A stretch of 64,000 bases of DNA from Salipiger sp. IMCC34102. Lineage in GTDB: Bacteria > Pseudomonadota > Alphaproteobacteria > Rhodobacterales > Rhodobacteraceae. A program made the position numbers and the translations under genes. Shown here one piece after another: positions 39,561-48,042 of the stretch; within the stretch, counting starts at the first letter, position 1, and each line of letters starts with the position of its first letter. The DNA is taken from assembly GCF_004145405.1 (NCBI RefSeq), contig NZ_SELQ01000002.1, positions 372,001 to 436,000 of the forward strand. Reading direction: 5' to 3'. The notes under the pieces are model-generated. The model had not been told where the DNA came from, ran no database searches, and was given only the letters and a program-made list of their open reading frames with translations.

Positions 39561-39611
39561 CGCGGATCTCCTTTGCGCCTTGGTGGCGTGGATCACGCGG
39601 AGGCGCAAGCG

Positions 39612-39640
39612 AAAGGGCCGCCCCGGGGAAAGGCGGCCCC
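39612..39640 (-). terminator. probable terminator after host-attachment gene
   Basis: GGGCCGCC and GGCGGCCC form a perfect 8-bp stem with a 9-base loop; on the minus strand it is followed by TTTC. It lies about 90 bases after the stop at 39731 and just upstream of rarD. Confidence 0.55.
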
Positions 39641-39730
39641 TTGCAGGCCATTCGCGAAGATCGAGCGATATCACGCAGCAGGCGCAGGCGAAGCGCAGCG
39701 TCGCGAAGACGCCCGTTGCCCTACACCGTC

Positions 39731-40183
39731 TCAGCCCGCCAGTTCGGACTTCACGATTTTCTCGATGTCCTGAACCGGATGGTTGGTGAGCGTCTTGTCG
39801 ATCTCGCCCACCACCTTGTCGGAGACTTCCTGGTGCAGCTTGTCGCGCAGCTCACCCAGGACCGACGGTGCCGCCACGAGAACGATCTCCTTGAACCTGC
39901 CCTTGTGGGCCCGCTCGTAGAGCATGTCGGCAAGATCCGCGGCGAAGCGGTCCTTGGCCAACTCGTGCCAGTCGGTGTCGTCGTAGGCGCTCTTGCCGGG
40001 GCCGGCGCTTTGGCCCACGCGGCCCGGACGATTGGCGGATTGGTCGATGTCCTTGGGGTTGTCCTGCTCTTCCTTGCGGATCACCTCGAGGTTCGGATCC
40101 TCGCCGTCGGTCACGTTGCGCAGGAACAGGGCCTTCTCACCGTCGGCGACGACGACCCAAGCGTCGTTGTTGAGTTTAGTCAT
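39731..40183 (-). CDS. host attachment family protein (baeRF-like)
   Basis: This 150-residue soluble protein contains AWVVVADGEKALFLRN at the start and KEIVLVAAPSVLGELRDKLH in the second half. This matches the host-attachment protein family, first named in Agrobacterium and later grouped with eRF1-like (baeRF) domains that may act on ribosomes. The actual function is unclear. The start at 40183 is chosen by homology. Its ATG overlaps the stop region of the small upstream gene by eight bases, so the two are coupled. Confidence 0.82.
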   Translation of the reverse strand: MTKLNNDAWVVVADGEKALFLRNVTDGEDPNLEVIRKEEQDNPKDIDQSANRPGRVGQSAGPGKSAYDDTDWHELAKDRFAADLADMLYERAHKGRFKEIVLVAAPSVLGELRDKLHQEVSDKVVGEIDKTLTNHPVQDIEKIVKSELAG

Positions 40184-40397
40184 CGCGCGTATCCGTGCCG
40201 GTTGCGATCTTGTCGGACTTGCGGGCGTCCGTCGTGGTGTCGGGGCTGTCCATGACGCGGTCTTCCTCGTCACGCTTGCCGACGCGGCGTCCCAAGGCAC
40301 CACCGTCGGTGCCGGCCTTGTCGGGGGCTTCGGGGGGATTACCGATCAGCTCTTCGGTTTCGCTGCGGCCATCCTTCGATTTCAGGCGCTCTGCCAT
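40176..40397 (-). CDS. small hydrophilic protein of unknown function (73 aa)
   Basis: The protein starts MAERLKSKDGRSETEEL and is rich in Lys, Asp and Arg, likely disordered. I do not recognise a family. Support for a real gene: a near-perfect ribosome site AAGGAGGT before the ATG, and an eight-base overlap with the host-attachment gene downstream. It could be a small regulator or stress-type hydrophilic protein, but this is a guess. Confidence 0.6.
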   Translation of the reverse strand: MAERLKSKDGRSETEELIGNPPEAPDKAGTDGGALGRRVGKRDEEDRVMDSPDTTTDARKSDKIATGTDTRDD

Positions 40398-40452
40398 TGT
40401 GCTACCTCCTTGGTTCTGGAGGACCAACGGCTGCCGCGCGCCGGGGTTCCGT

Positions 40453-41421
40453 TCAGCCGATCAGGCTTTGCCACCGTTGGAGCGAGATGTTCGACCCGCA
40501 GGCGATGATCCCCACGCGGCGTCCGGCCAGATCCTGCGCCAACGGACCGCAGAGAGCGGCAAGGCTGGCCGCGCAGGCCGGTTCCGCCACCAGGCGCAGG
40601 TGATCCATGTAGAGACGCATCGCCGCGCGCATCTGGTCGTCGGTCACATGCACCATCCGGTCCACGTGGGCCTGCGCCACGGCAAAACTCATGGGCATCG
40701 CCGTGGGCGCGCTCAGGCTGTCTGCTATCGTGTCGATCCGCTCAAGCCGTTGCGGCGCGCCCGCGGCAAGGCTGCGCGTCAGGCTGTCGGCCCCGACGGG
40801 TTCGACCCCGATGATCGTCGCGGAGGGGCGCAGCAGCTTGACGGCCCGCGCGATCCCGGAAATCAGCCCGCCGCCGCCCACCGGCACCACGAAGGTGTCG
40901 AGGTCCGGTGCCTGGGACAGGTATTCCGCGCCGCAGACCGCGGCCCCAAGGGTCATGTGCGCGCCTTCGAAGGGATGCATCATGCCGCGCCCCTCCTCCG
41001 CCACGACGCGGTCCATCTCTGCGAAGGCCGCGGGCATGTCGTCGTGCAGGCTGACTTCGGCCCCCATCGTGCGGCAGCCGTCGATCCGCAAGGGATCGAC
41101 GCTGCGGGGCATGGCGATGCGCGCCGAAACGCCCGCCGCCTGCGCGGCCCAGCTGACCGCCAGCGCGTGGTTGCCGCCGGAGGCCGCGACGACGCCCGCC
41201 GCCTTCTCCTCCGGGCCAAGGGCCTGGATCCCAAGGTAGGCCCCCCGCGCCTTGAAGCTGCCGGCCTGCTGGAAAAGCTCCAGCTTGACGGTCACCTGCG
41301 CGCCCTCCGGCAGATGTGGCCGCAACCGGTCCGATCCGAGCGACAACACGGGGGTACGGATCGTGGCGTCCGCAAGCGTGGCTGCGGCGGTTTTGATCTT
41401 GGCCAGGGTGGGACCGGTCAT
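40453..41421 (-). CDS. threonine/serine dehydratase (PLP-dependent)
   Basis: This 322-residue fold type II PLP enzyme deaminates threonine or serine to 2-oxobutyrate or pyruvate. Serine racemase is an alternative. The PLP lysine is Lys57 in GSFKARG. The substrate loop is SGGNHA (81-86) and the phosphate-binding loop GGGGL (182-186). It lacks the C-terminal ACT regulatory domain of biosynthetic IlvA, so it is of the catabolic or racemase-like size. GGAGAC precedes the ATG at 41421. It starts only 16 bases after the sodB terminator. Confidence 0.87.
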   Translation of the reverse strand: MTGPTLAKIKTAAATLADATIRTPVLSLGSDRLRPHLPEGAQVTVKLELFQQAGSFKARGAYLGIQALGPEEKAAGVVAASGGNHALAVSWAAQAAGVSARIAMPRSVDPLRIDGCRTMGAEVSLHDDMPAAFAEMDRVVAEEGRGMMHPFEGAHMTLGAAVCGAEYLSQAPDLDTFVVPVGGGGLISGIARAVKLLRPSATIIGVEPVGADSLTRSLAAGAPQRLERIDTIADSLSAPTAMPMSFAVAQAHVDRMVHVTDDQMRAAMRLYMDHLRLVAEPACAASLAALCGPLAQDLAGRRVGIIACGSNISLQRWQSLIG

Positions 41422-41437
41422 GGGCTCGTCTCCAACG

Positions 41438-41467
41438 AAAAAGGCCCGCGCCGGGGCACGGGCCTTT
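41438..41467 (-). terminator. intrinsic terminator after sodB
   Basis: AAGGCCCG and CGGGCCTT form a GC-rich stem followed on the minus strand by TTTTTCG. It begins 24 bases after the sodB stop and ends 16 bases before the dehydratase start, so the dehydratase needs readthrough or a promoter inside this short space. Confidence 0.8.
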
Positions 41468-41490
41468 CCTTAACTGGATCGCGGCGCGGA

Positions 41491-42090
41491 TTACATCCGG
41501 CTGGCGACGTTTTCCCAGTCGACCAACTCCTTGAGGAAGTTGTCGAGGTAGGCGGGACGCGCGTTGCGATGGTCGAGGTAGTAGGCGTGCTCCCACACGT
41601 CACAGCCCAGCAGCGCGGTCTGGTTGTAGCACAGCGGGTTGATGCCGTTGGCGGTGTTCGTCACCTTCAGGCCGCCGTCGGCGTCCTTGACAAGCCAGAC
41701 CCAGCCGGAGCCGAACTGGCCGCCACCCTTGGTCTTGAACTCTTCCATGAACTTGTCGGTGGAGCCGAAGCTGTCGGTGATGGCCTTTTCCAGCTCACCC
41801 GGCATCTTGCTGTCGGAGGGCGACATCATTTCCCAGAACTGGCAGTGGTTCCAGTACTGCGACGCGTTGTCGAACAGGCCCGACTGCGTCACCGAGGAGC
41901 TGTCGAAGGTGCCCTTGACGATCTCCTCGATGGACTTGCCGTCCCACTCGCTGCCCTTGACCATGTCGGCGGTCTTGGTGGCGTAGGCGTTGTGGTGCTT
42001 GTCGTGGTGGTATTCCAGCGTCTCCTTCGACATGCCCTTGGAGGCGAGCGCGTCGTGGGCGTAGGGAAGGTCGGGAAGTTCGAAAGCCAT
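41491..42090 (-). CDS. sodB: superoxide dismutase, iron type
   Basis: SodB converts superoxide to oxygen and hydrogen peroxide in the cytosol. The 199-residue protein has metal ligands His28, His82, Asp164 and His168 (YHHDKHH, WNHCQFW and DVWEHAYY). Gln78 in ASQYWNH fits the Fe-type position rather than the Mn-type glycine. GAAGGGG precedes the ATG at 42090. The open frame extends upstream antisense-like into the sox region, but the family start is clear. A terminator follows. Confidence 0.95.
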   Translation of the reverse strand: MAFELPDLPYAHDALASKGMSKETLEYHHDKHHNAYATKTADMVKGSEWDGKSIEEIVKGTFDSSSVTQSGLFDNASQYWNHCQFWEMMSPSDSKMPGELEKAITDSFGSTDKFMEEFKTKGGGQFGSGWVWLVKDADGGLKVTNTANGINPLCYNQTALLGCDVWEHAYYLDHRNARPAYLDNFLKELVDWENVASRM

Positions 42091-42170
42091 GATTTGGGCC
42101 CCTTCATCTGGTTTGGTCTCGCGCGTCATAGAAGCGCGATTGCTCACCGCGTCAACCCGACCCCCGCCCT

Positions 42171-42746
42171 TTAGGTTCCGCGCGGAAAGTGCCCCACCGG
42201 ACCGGCCTTGGCGGAAGCGGCCAGCAGATCGAAGGCGTAGTCCGCGACCGAGCGGAAACAGATGACCCGCGCGCTGGTCTCGTCCTCCAGCCAGAAGCCC
42301 GCCGCGATCTGTCCCAGCCGCGTGCGCACCACGGTGCCGGGTTTCAGCACATCGGGGTGCAGATCGACGGGGGCAAGCTTGGCCAGCACCTCGCGCAGGA
42401 ACGGCCCTTCCACCGCCAGCACGGCGCGCGCATCCGAGACGTCGACCGCCAGGTGGTGCAGATCCTTCGCCCCTTTCGCAAAGCGGTCCATCCGGTCGGC
42501 GACCTCTCCGTAGGGGACCAGCAGCAGAAGCTCGTCCGGCGACATCCACAGGGCAGAGGTGCCGTCCCGCGTCGTCATCGACAGCGATTCCGGGACCTTG
42601 CCGCCGGTGACGGCCTTCACCGCCGCGGCCAAGCGCGCGTCCGACAGGTCCCCCCGGACCGAGATCATGCCCTGCAGGCCCGCGTCCCGGACCTGCACCG
42701 ATCCATGCGTCTCGCGGTTCATCAATGCGGTTACGGCATCAGACAT
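42171..42746 (-). CDS. soxG: sarcosine oxidase subunit gamma
   Basis: This is the gamma subunit (191 aa) of heterotetrameric sarcosine oxidase, which demethylates sarcosine to glycine and makes hydrogen peroxide and 5,10-methylene-tetrahydrofolate. The typical parts are LWMSPDELLLLVP and HHLAVDVSDARAVLAVEGP, a GcvT-like fold. The ATG at 42746 overlaps the end of soxA by eight bases. It is the last gene of the sox operon. Confidence 0.92.
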   Translation of the reverse strand: MSDAVTALMNRETHGSVQVRDAGLQGMISVRGDLSDARLAAAVKAVTGGKVPESLSMTTRDGTSALWMSPDELLLLVPYGEVADRMDRFAKGAKDLHHLAVDVSDARAVLAVEGPFLREVLAKLAPVDLHPDVLKPGTVVRTRLGQIAAGFWLEDETSARVICFRSVADYAFDLLAASAKAGPVGHFPRGT

Positions 42747-45700
42747 TCTGCTTCTCCCCATCCTTGTCGTAGAAGACCGGATCGACGATCCGCGCCTCCT
42801 GCAGACCGCCGGAGGTCGTGGTGAAGCCGATCACCTCTCCCATCCGGTTGGGCCCATCCTTCACCAGCCCCATGGCGATGCCGCGGTCCAGCGTGGGCGA
42901 GTAGTAGGTGGACGTCACCCGCCCCTGCACGTTGCGCTGGTCGTTGGCATTCTCGCCCTCCTCGGGGGCATAGGCGCCGTCTTCCAGCACCGTCCCGTCG
43001 GTGGTCTCGAGCCCGACGAGCTTCCAGCGGTGCGGATCCTGCATGTGATCGCGCATCTGGCCCCGCTTGCCCAGGAAATCGGTCTTCTTCTTCGAAATCG
43101 CCCAGTGCAGTCCAAGGTCCTGCGGAATGATCGTCCCGTCGGTTTCGTCACCGATCATGATGAAGCCCTTCTCGGCCCGCAGGACGTGCAGCCCTTCGGT
43201 GCCGTAGGGCATCACGCCCAGGTCCTTGCCCTCGCGCCAGAGGATGTCCCAGAAGGCGCGGCCCTGGCTTGCGGGCACGGCGATCTCGAACGACAACTCG
43301 CCGCTGAAGCTGATGCGGAAGACCCGTGCGCGGATGCCCGCGATCGTGCCCTCGACCCACTGCATGAAGGGCAAGGCCTCCCTGGACAGGTCGATGTCGC
43401 TTTCCAGCTTCTGCAACAGGCGACGCGCCTTGGGGCCGACGACCGCGACCTGCGCGTATTGCTCGGTCACGTTGGTGACGTAGACGTTCCAGTCCCACCA
43501 TTCGGTCTGCAGCCAGTCCTCCATGTGGGCGTGAACGCGTTCGGCCCCGCCGGTGGTGGTATGGCACAGCCAGGTCTGCTCATCGAGCCGTGCCACGACG
43601 CCGTCGTCCATCAGGAAGCCGTTCTCGCTGCACATCAGGCCGTAGCGGCATTTCCCCACGGCGAGGTTCGACATCATGTTCGTGTAGAGCATGTCCATGA
43701 ACCGGCCCGCGTCGGGCCCCTTCACGATGATCTTGCCCAAGGTGCTGGCATCCAGCAGACCCACGTTCTCGCGGGTGTTCTTCACCTCGCGGTTGACGGC
43801 GGCGTGAAGGTCCTCGTCGCCGCGGGGATAGGCATAAGGGCGGCGCCAGTGGCCGACGGGTTCGAATTCCGCGCCGTTGTCCACGTGCCAGCCGTGGATC
43901 GGGGTGCGTCGGACGGGCTGGAACAGCTCGTCGCGCGCGACACCGGTGATCGCGGCCAGGGGCAGCGGCGTGTAGGGCGGACGGAAGGTGGTGGTGCCGA
44001 CCTGCGGGATCTCTTTATCCAGCGCATCAGAAAGCGTCGCGATGCCGTTGATATTACTCAATTTCCCCTGGTCCGTCGCCATGCCGAGTGTGGTATAGCG
44101 CTTGGTATGCTCGACGCTTTCGAAACCTTCCTGCGCCGCAAGCTGGACGTCCGACACCTTCACGTCGTTCTGGTAGTCGAGCCACATCTTCGCGCGCTTC
44201 TCGTAGGGGGCCAGCGCGGGCATCAGCCAGATCGGCTCCATCGCGGCTTCGACGGCGCATTCGCCCTGAGGCGCCGCGCCGATCTTCTTGTCGAAGCCCA
44301 GATCGCGCACCGCTTGCTTTCCGGCGGCGAAACCGTCGGCGATCGCCTCGGCGGTGTAGAGGTGACCATTCGCGGTGCCGGCGGCGCGCACGAAGCCGTT
44401 CCCGTCCGCGCCACGCGGCGGTTGCGCGGGATCGGGCCGGTACATCGCCTGCTCGGCATCCCAGATCAGCTTGCCGCCGCAGTGCGACCACAGGTGGACC
44501 ACCGGCGACCAGCCGCCGGACATGGCGACGCAATCGCAGGCAATCTCCTCGATCTTCCCGCCGGAGCCTGCCTGATCGCAGGTGACGACACCCGTGACGC
44601 GCTTGCCGCCCTGCACTTCGGCGATGGCGCGACCGGTCTCGATCCGGATACCACGGGCGCGGGCCCGCTCGGGCAGTTCGCCGTCCGCCTTGGCGCGCGC
44701 ATCGAGGATCACCGGAACGCTCAAGCCCGCGTCGACCAGGGCCAGCGCGGTGCGGTAGGCATCGTCGTTGTTGGTCACCAAGACCGTCCGCTCACCCACG
44801 GCCACGCCGTAGTTCACGACGTAGTCGCGCAGCGCACTTGCAAGAAGAACACCCGGCACATCGTTGTAAGGAAAAGACAAAGGACGTTCGATCGCGCCCG
44901 TCGCGGTGACGATGCGACCCGCCCGGACGCGCCACAGCCGCTGTCGCGGTCCGTCGGATTTCGCCAGGTGATCGGTCAGCTGCTCGTTGCACAGCGCATA
45001 GCCGTGGTCGTAGACGCCCGCGCATTGGGTGCGGGTGCGCATGGTCACGTTGGGCATCTCGTCCAGGGTCGAGAGCGTCGTGTCGATCCAGTCCTGGGCA
45101 TCCTGCCCGTCAATACGCGGCTGATCCACGATCCCGCGCCCGCCCCAGTGGGCCGACTGCTCGACCAGCAGCACGCGCGCGCCGGTCTTGGCCGCTGCCA
45201 GCGCCGCGGCAAGGCCCGACAGGCCCCCGCCCGCGACGAGGACGTCGACGGTGGTGTTGAAATGCTCGTAGGTGTGATCGTCCGCCGTCTCGGGGGCCGC
45301 ACCAAGGCCCGCGGACTTGCGGATGATCGGCTCGTAGACGTGCTTCCAGAAGGCGCGCGGCTGGATGAAGGTCTTGTAGTAGAAACCCGCCGGCAGGAAA
45401 CGCGAAAGCTTGTTGTTGATCACGCCCACGTCGAATTCGAGGCTCGGCCAGTGGTTCTGGCTTTTCGCGACGAGCCCGTCGTAGAGCGGCACCTGCGTGA
45501 CGCGGTGGTTCGGCTCCTGCCGGTCGCCGCGACCCAGTTCGACCAGCGCGTTGGGCTCTTCCGCGCCGGAGGCCACGACGCCGCGCGGGCGGTGGTACTT
45601 GAACGACCGGCCCAGCAGGATCTGGTCGTTCCCCATCAGCGCCGAGGCCAGCGTATCGCCGGAATAGCCGCGCATCCGCTTGCCGTTGAAGGTGAAGTGA

Positions 45701-45747
45701 ACGGGCCGGTTCTTGGCGATCAGGCGGCCGTGGTTGGTCAATCTCAT
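42739..45747 (-). CDS. soxA: sarcosine oxidase subunit alpha
   Basis: This is the large subunit (1002 aa) of sarcosine oxidase. An N-terminal ferredoxin-like part (VHFTFNGKRMRGYSGDTLAS) is followed by an NAD/FAD-binding core with LVAGGGLSGLAAALA near 171-185. A C-terminal GcvT-like tetrahydrofolate-binding half (about 610-1000) takes up the methyl group as methylene-THF. The ATG at 45747 overlaps the soxD stop by four bases; the open frame further upstream is soxD out of frame. Length is normal. Confidence 0.95.
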   Translation of the reverse strand: MRLTNHGRLIAKNRPVHFTFNGKRMRGYSGDTLASALMGNDQILLGRSFKYHRPRGVVASGAEEPNALVELGRGDRQEPNHRVTQVPLYDGLVAKSQNHWPSLEFDVGVINNKLSRFLPAGFYYKTFIQPRAFWKHVYEPIIRKSAGLGAAPETADDHTYEHFNTTVDVLVAGGGLSGLAAALAAAKTGARVLLVEQSAHWGGRGIVDQPRIDGQDAQDWIDTTLSTLDEMPNVTMRTRTQCAGVYDHGYALCNEQLTDHLAKSDGPRQRLWRVRAGRIVTATGAIERPLSFPYNDVPGVLLASALRDYVVNYGVAVGERTVLVTNNDDAYRTALALVDAGLSVPVILDARAKADGELPERARARGIRIETGRAIAEVQGGKRVTGVVTCDQAGSGGKIEEIACDCVAMSGGWSPVVHLWSHCGGKLIWDAEQAMYRPDPAQPPRGADGNGFVRAAGTANGHLYTAEAIADGFAAGKQAVRDLGFDKKIGAAPQGECAVEAAMEPIWLMPALAPYEKRAKMWLDYQNDVKVSDVQLAAQEGFESVEHTKRYTTLGMATDQGKLSNINGIATLSDALDKEIPQVGTTTFRPPYTPLPLAAITGVARDELFQPVRRTPIHGWHVDNGAEFEPVGHWRRPYAYPRGDEDLHAAVNREVKNTRENVGLLDASTLGKIIVKGPDAGRFMDMLYTNMMSNLAVGKCRYGLMCSENGFLMDDGVVARLDEQTWLCHTTTGGAERVHAHMEDWLQTEWWDWNVYVTNVTEQYAQVAVVGPKARRLLQKLESDIDLSREALPFMQWVEGTIAGIRARVFRISFSGELSFEIAVPASQGRAFWDILWREGKDLGVMPYGTEGLHVLRAEKGFIMIGDETDGTIIPQDLGLHWAISKKKTDFLGKRGQMRDHMQDPHRWKLVGLETTDGTVLEDGAYAPEEGENANDQRNVQGRVTSTYYSPTLDRGIAMGLVKDGPNRMGEVIGFTTTSGGLQEARIVDPVFYDKDGEKQNV

Positions 45748-46058
45748 GCCTGGCTCTCCTGTGCGGCGCGGATCGCTTCGGTGATATGCGCTGGGGGTTC
45801 GGTGGTCTGGGCGGAATAGGTGCCGTAGACCTGCAGTGTCGCGGTATTGCGCGCCGCGAGGAACCACTTGCCGCAGCCGTAGACATGACGCCACCGCTCG
45901 AAATGGACGCCCTTGGTGTTGCGCCGCATGAACAGATACTGCTCGAAGGCCGCCGCGTCCGCCTCGGGGCCGACGCGTTTGAGATGCGCCTCGCCGCCTG
46001 CGTGCAGGTCGGTTTCGTCCACGTCGCGCTGGCAATAGGGACAGTGCAGGATCAGCAT
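45744..46058 (-). CDS. soxD: sarcosine oxidase subunit delta
   Basis: This is the small zinc-binding subunit (104 aa). Cys6 and Cys9 in MLILHCPYCQRDVDE are zinc ligands, with more candidates in HAGGEAHLKR, and WRHVYGCGKWFLAARNT is the family hallmark. The ATG at 46058 starts the family core; an in-frame ATG at 46079 is less likely. It is preceded by a stem-loop and the inserted membrane gene, unlike the usual soxB-soxD adjacency. Confidence 0.94.
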   Translation of the reverse strand: MLILHCPYCQRDVDETDLHAGGEAHLKRVGPEADAAAFEQYLFMRRNTKGVHFERWRHVYGCGKWFLAARNTATLQVYGTYSAQTTEPPAHITEAIRAAQESQA

Positions 46059-46095
46059 GAGAACCTCGTGACAAAGCATTGATCAGACAGGCGAA

Positions 46096-46126
46096 AGCCG
46101 CGCAGACCCCTAGGGCCTGCGCGGTT
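46096..46126 (-). terminator. stem-loop between inserted gene and soxD
   Basis: CCGCGCAG (46098-46105) pairs with CTGCGCGG (46117-46124), extended by two weaker pairs, and the loop holds the palindrome CCCTAGGG. On the minus strand it is followed by CTTTCG. It resembles a terminator with a short T run placed 26 bases after the inserted gene. Confidence 0.55.
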
Positions 46127-46151
46127 GGTCGCGCGCAGCGATGACGCGGGC

Positions 46152-46703
46152 TTAGTTGCCGGTTGCGTCTTCTGCGGCGTCTTCGGTCGCGTCGGCAGCG
46201 TCGTCGACGGTGTCAGCGGTCGCGTCGGCCGCATCATCGACGGTGTCGACGGTGGCGTCGGCCGCACTTTCGGCCGCGTCACCGGTGGCCGTGGCTGCCT
46301 CGTCGGCCGCGGCAGCACCATCGTCGATGACGTTGTCGCCGACGATGCCCACGTCATCCGCGGCCCCTTCGGTTTCGACCGCCGCGTCGGCGGGAACGTC
46401 CGCTGCGATGGTGTCGTCGTTGCCGCCGAAGAAGATGAAGGCCGCGATGGCCAGCACGATGACCACGGCCGCGAGCACGAAGGCCGAAGACCGTCCGCCG
46501 CTGCTCGTCGTGGTGTTGTTGATCGTGGTGCCGGCGGGCCGACCGGGATCGTCGGGCCGCGTGGAATCGATGCGGCCGGGATCGCCCGGGCGACCGGTGC
46601 CGATCGGACGACCGTCGTCGATCGGTCGACCCGGCTCGGCGGGGCTGTGGGGATCGACCGGGCGGTTGGGATCGTCGGGACGGTTCGAATTGCGATCGGA
46701 CAT
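46152..46703 (-). CDS. low-complexity single-pass membrane protein inserted in sox operon
   Basis: I do not recognise this 183-residue protein. The N-terminal part (1-73) is rich in Pro, Arg, Asp and Gly with repeated GRP/DPGRP units. One membrane helix (about 74-92) follows. The rest is acidic and built from Asp, Ala, Thr and Val, including the repeat DATVDTVDDAA / DATADTVDDAA. GAGGAG precedes the ATG. Sitting between soxB and soxD, it interrupts a conserved operon. Stem-loops flank it on both sides. A structural envelope role is possible; a role in sarcosine oxidation is unlikely. Confidence 0.75.
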   Translation of the reverse strand: MSDRNSNRPDDPNRPVDPHSPAEPGRPIDDGRPIGTGRPGDPGRIDSTRPDDPGRPAGTTINNTTTSSGGRSSAFVLAAVVIVLAIAAFIFFGGNDDTIAADVPADAAVETEGAADDVGIVGDNVIDDGAAAADEAATATGDAAESAADATVDTVDDAADATADTVDDAADATEDAAEDATGN

Positions 46704-46797
46704 GGCTTCGTACTCCTCAAGGATGCGATTGCATCCAAAACGAGCGAAGCGTCCGCGATGTTCCGTCGCAGGCAGCGGACTGGCGACAAGTCGCCCA

Positions 46798-48042
46798 TCA
46801 GTGCGCCACGCCCGCCGCGACGGATTCGTCGATGAACTGGCCGCGCTGGAACCGGTGCATCGAAAAGGCATCGGTCAGCGGCGAATGCCCCTTTGCCACC
46901 AGCTCCGCCATGGCCCAGCCGGACCCCGGGATCGCCTTGAACCCGCCGGTGCCCCAGCCGCAGTTGACGAAGACGCCCTCCACCGGAGTCTTCGACAGGA
47001 TCGGCGAGCGGTCGCCGGTCACGTCCACGATCCCGCCCCATTGGCGCAGCATCTTCAGACGTCCCACGATGGGGAAGGTTTCGACCAGGGCGCGGACGGT
47101 CTCCTCGATATGGTGGAAGGAGCCGCGCTGGGTGTAGTTGTTGTAGCCGTCGGTGCCGCCGCCGATCACCATCTCGCCCTTGTCGGATTGGCTGAGGTAG
47201 CCGTGCACGGTGTTGGCCATGACGACCACGTCCATGCAGGGCTTGATCGGCTCGGACACCAGCGCCTGCAGTGCGACGGATTCGATCGGCAACTGGAAAC
47301 CCGCCATCTCGGCCAGGACGCTGGCGTGACCGGCCACGACCATCGCCAGCTTGTTGCACTTGATGTCGCCCCGGGTGGTGGTCACGCCGGTCACCCGGCC
47401 GCCTTCCGTCCGGACGCCCTTCACCTCGCACTGCTGGATGATGTCCATGCCCATGTCCGAACAGGCCCGCGCGTAGCCCCAGGCCACGGCGTCGTGCCGC
47501 GCGGTGCCTCCGCGCGCCTGCCAGAGCGCGCCCAGAACCGGGTAGCGCGGCCCGTCGATGTTCATGATCGGGCACAACTCCTTCACGCGCTCGGGGCCGA
47601 TGAACTCCGTCGTGACGTTCTGAAGAGAGTTGGCATGGGCCGTGCGCTTGTAGCCGCGGACCTCGTGCTCGGTCTGGGCCAGCATCATCACGCCGCGCGG
47701 GCTGAACATGACGTTGTAGTTCAGGTCCTGGCTCATCGTCTCGTAGAGGCTGCGGGATTTCTCGTAGATCGCGGCCGAGGGGTCCTGCAGGTAGTTCGAG
47801 CGGATGATCGTCGTGTTGCGGCCCGTGTTGCCGCCGCCCAGCCAGCCCTTTTCCAGCACCGCCACGTTGGTGATGCCGAAGTTCTTGCCCAGGTAATAGG
47901 CCGTCGCCAGCCCGTGACCGCCGGCGCCCACCACGATGACGTCGTATTTCGACTTGGGTTCGGAATGTCCCCAGGCCTTGTTCCAGCCGGTGTGCTGGCG
48001 GAAGGCCTCTCGGGCGACGGCGAAGGCGGAATAGCGTTTCAT
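46798..48042 (-). CDS. soxB: sarcosine oxidase subunit beta
   Basis: SoxB (414 aa) is the catalytic subunit that carries covalent FMN and FAD and oxidises sarcosine. The dinucleotide motif is VVGAGGHGLATAYYLG (about 37-52). GNTGRNTTIIRSNYL is a family signature around the flavin site, and CGWGTGGFKAIPGSG lies near the C-terminus. The ATG at 48042 gives the standard MKRYSAF start; the longer frame upstream runs through the divergent ccmI promoter. It leads the sox operon. Confidence 0.96.
   Translation of the reverse strand: MKRYSAFAVAREAFRQHTGWNKAWGHSEPKSKYDVIVVGAGGHGLATAYYLGKNFGITNVAVLEKGWLGGGNTGRNTTIIRSNYLQDPSAAIYEKSRSLYETMSQDLNYNVMFSPRGVMMLAQTEHEVRGYKRTAHANSLQNVTTEFIGPERVKELCPIMNIDGPRYPVLGALWQARGGTARHDAVAWGYARACSDMGMDIIQQCEVKGVRTEGGRVTGVTTTRGDIKCNKLAMVVAGHASVLAEMAGFQLPIESVALQALVSEPIKPCMDVVVMANTVHGYLSQSDKGEMVIGGGTDGYNNYTQRGSFHHIEETVRALVETFPIVGRLKMLRQWGGIVDVTGDRSPILSKTPVEGVFVNCGWGTGGFKAIPGSGWAMAELVAKGHSPLTDAFSMHRFQRGQFIDESVAAGVAH

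Noticed and set aside
42559-45819. 1086-codon plus-strand frame opposite soxA
   Set aside because: Antisense shadow; composition dominated by Arg, His, Val and Gly with no recognisable domain.
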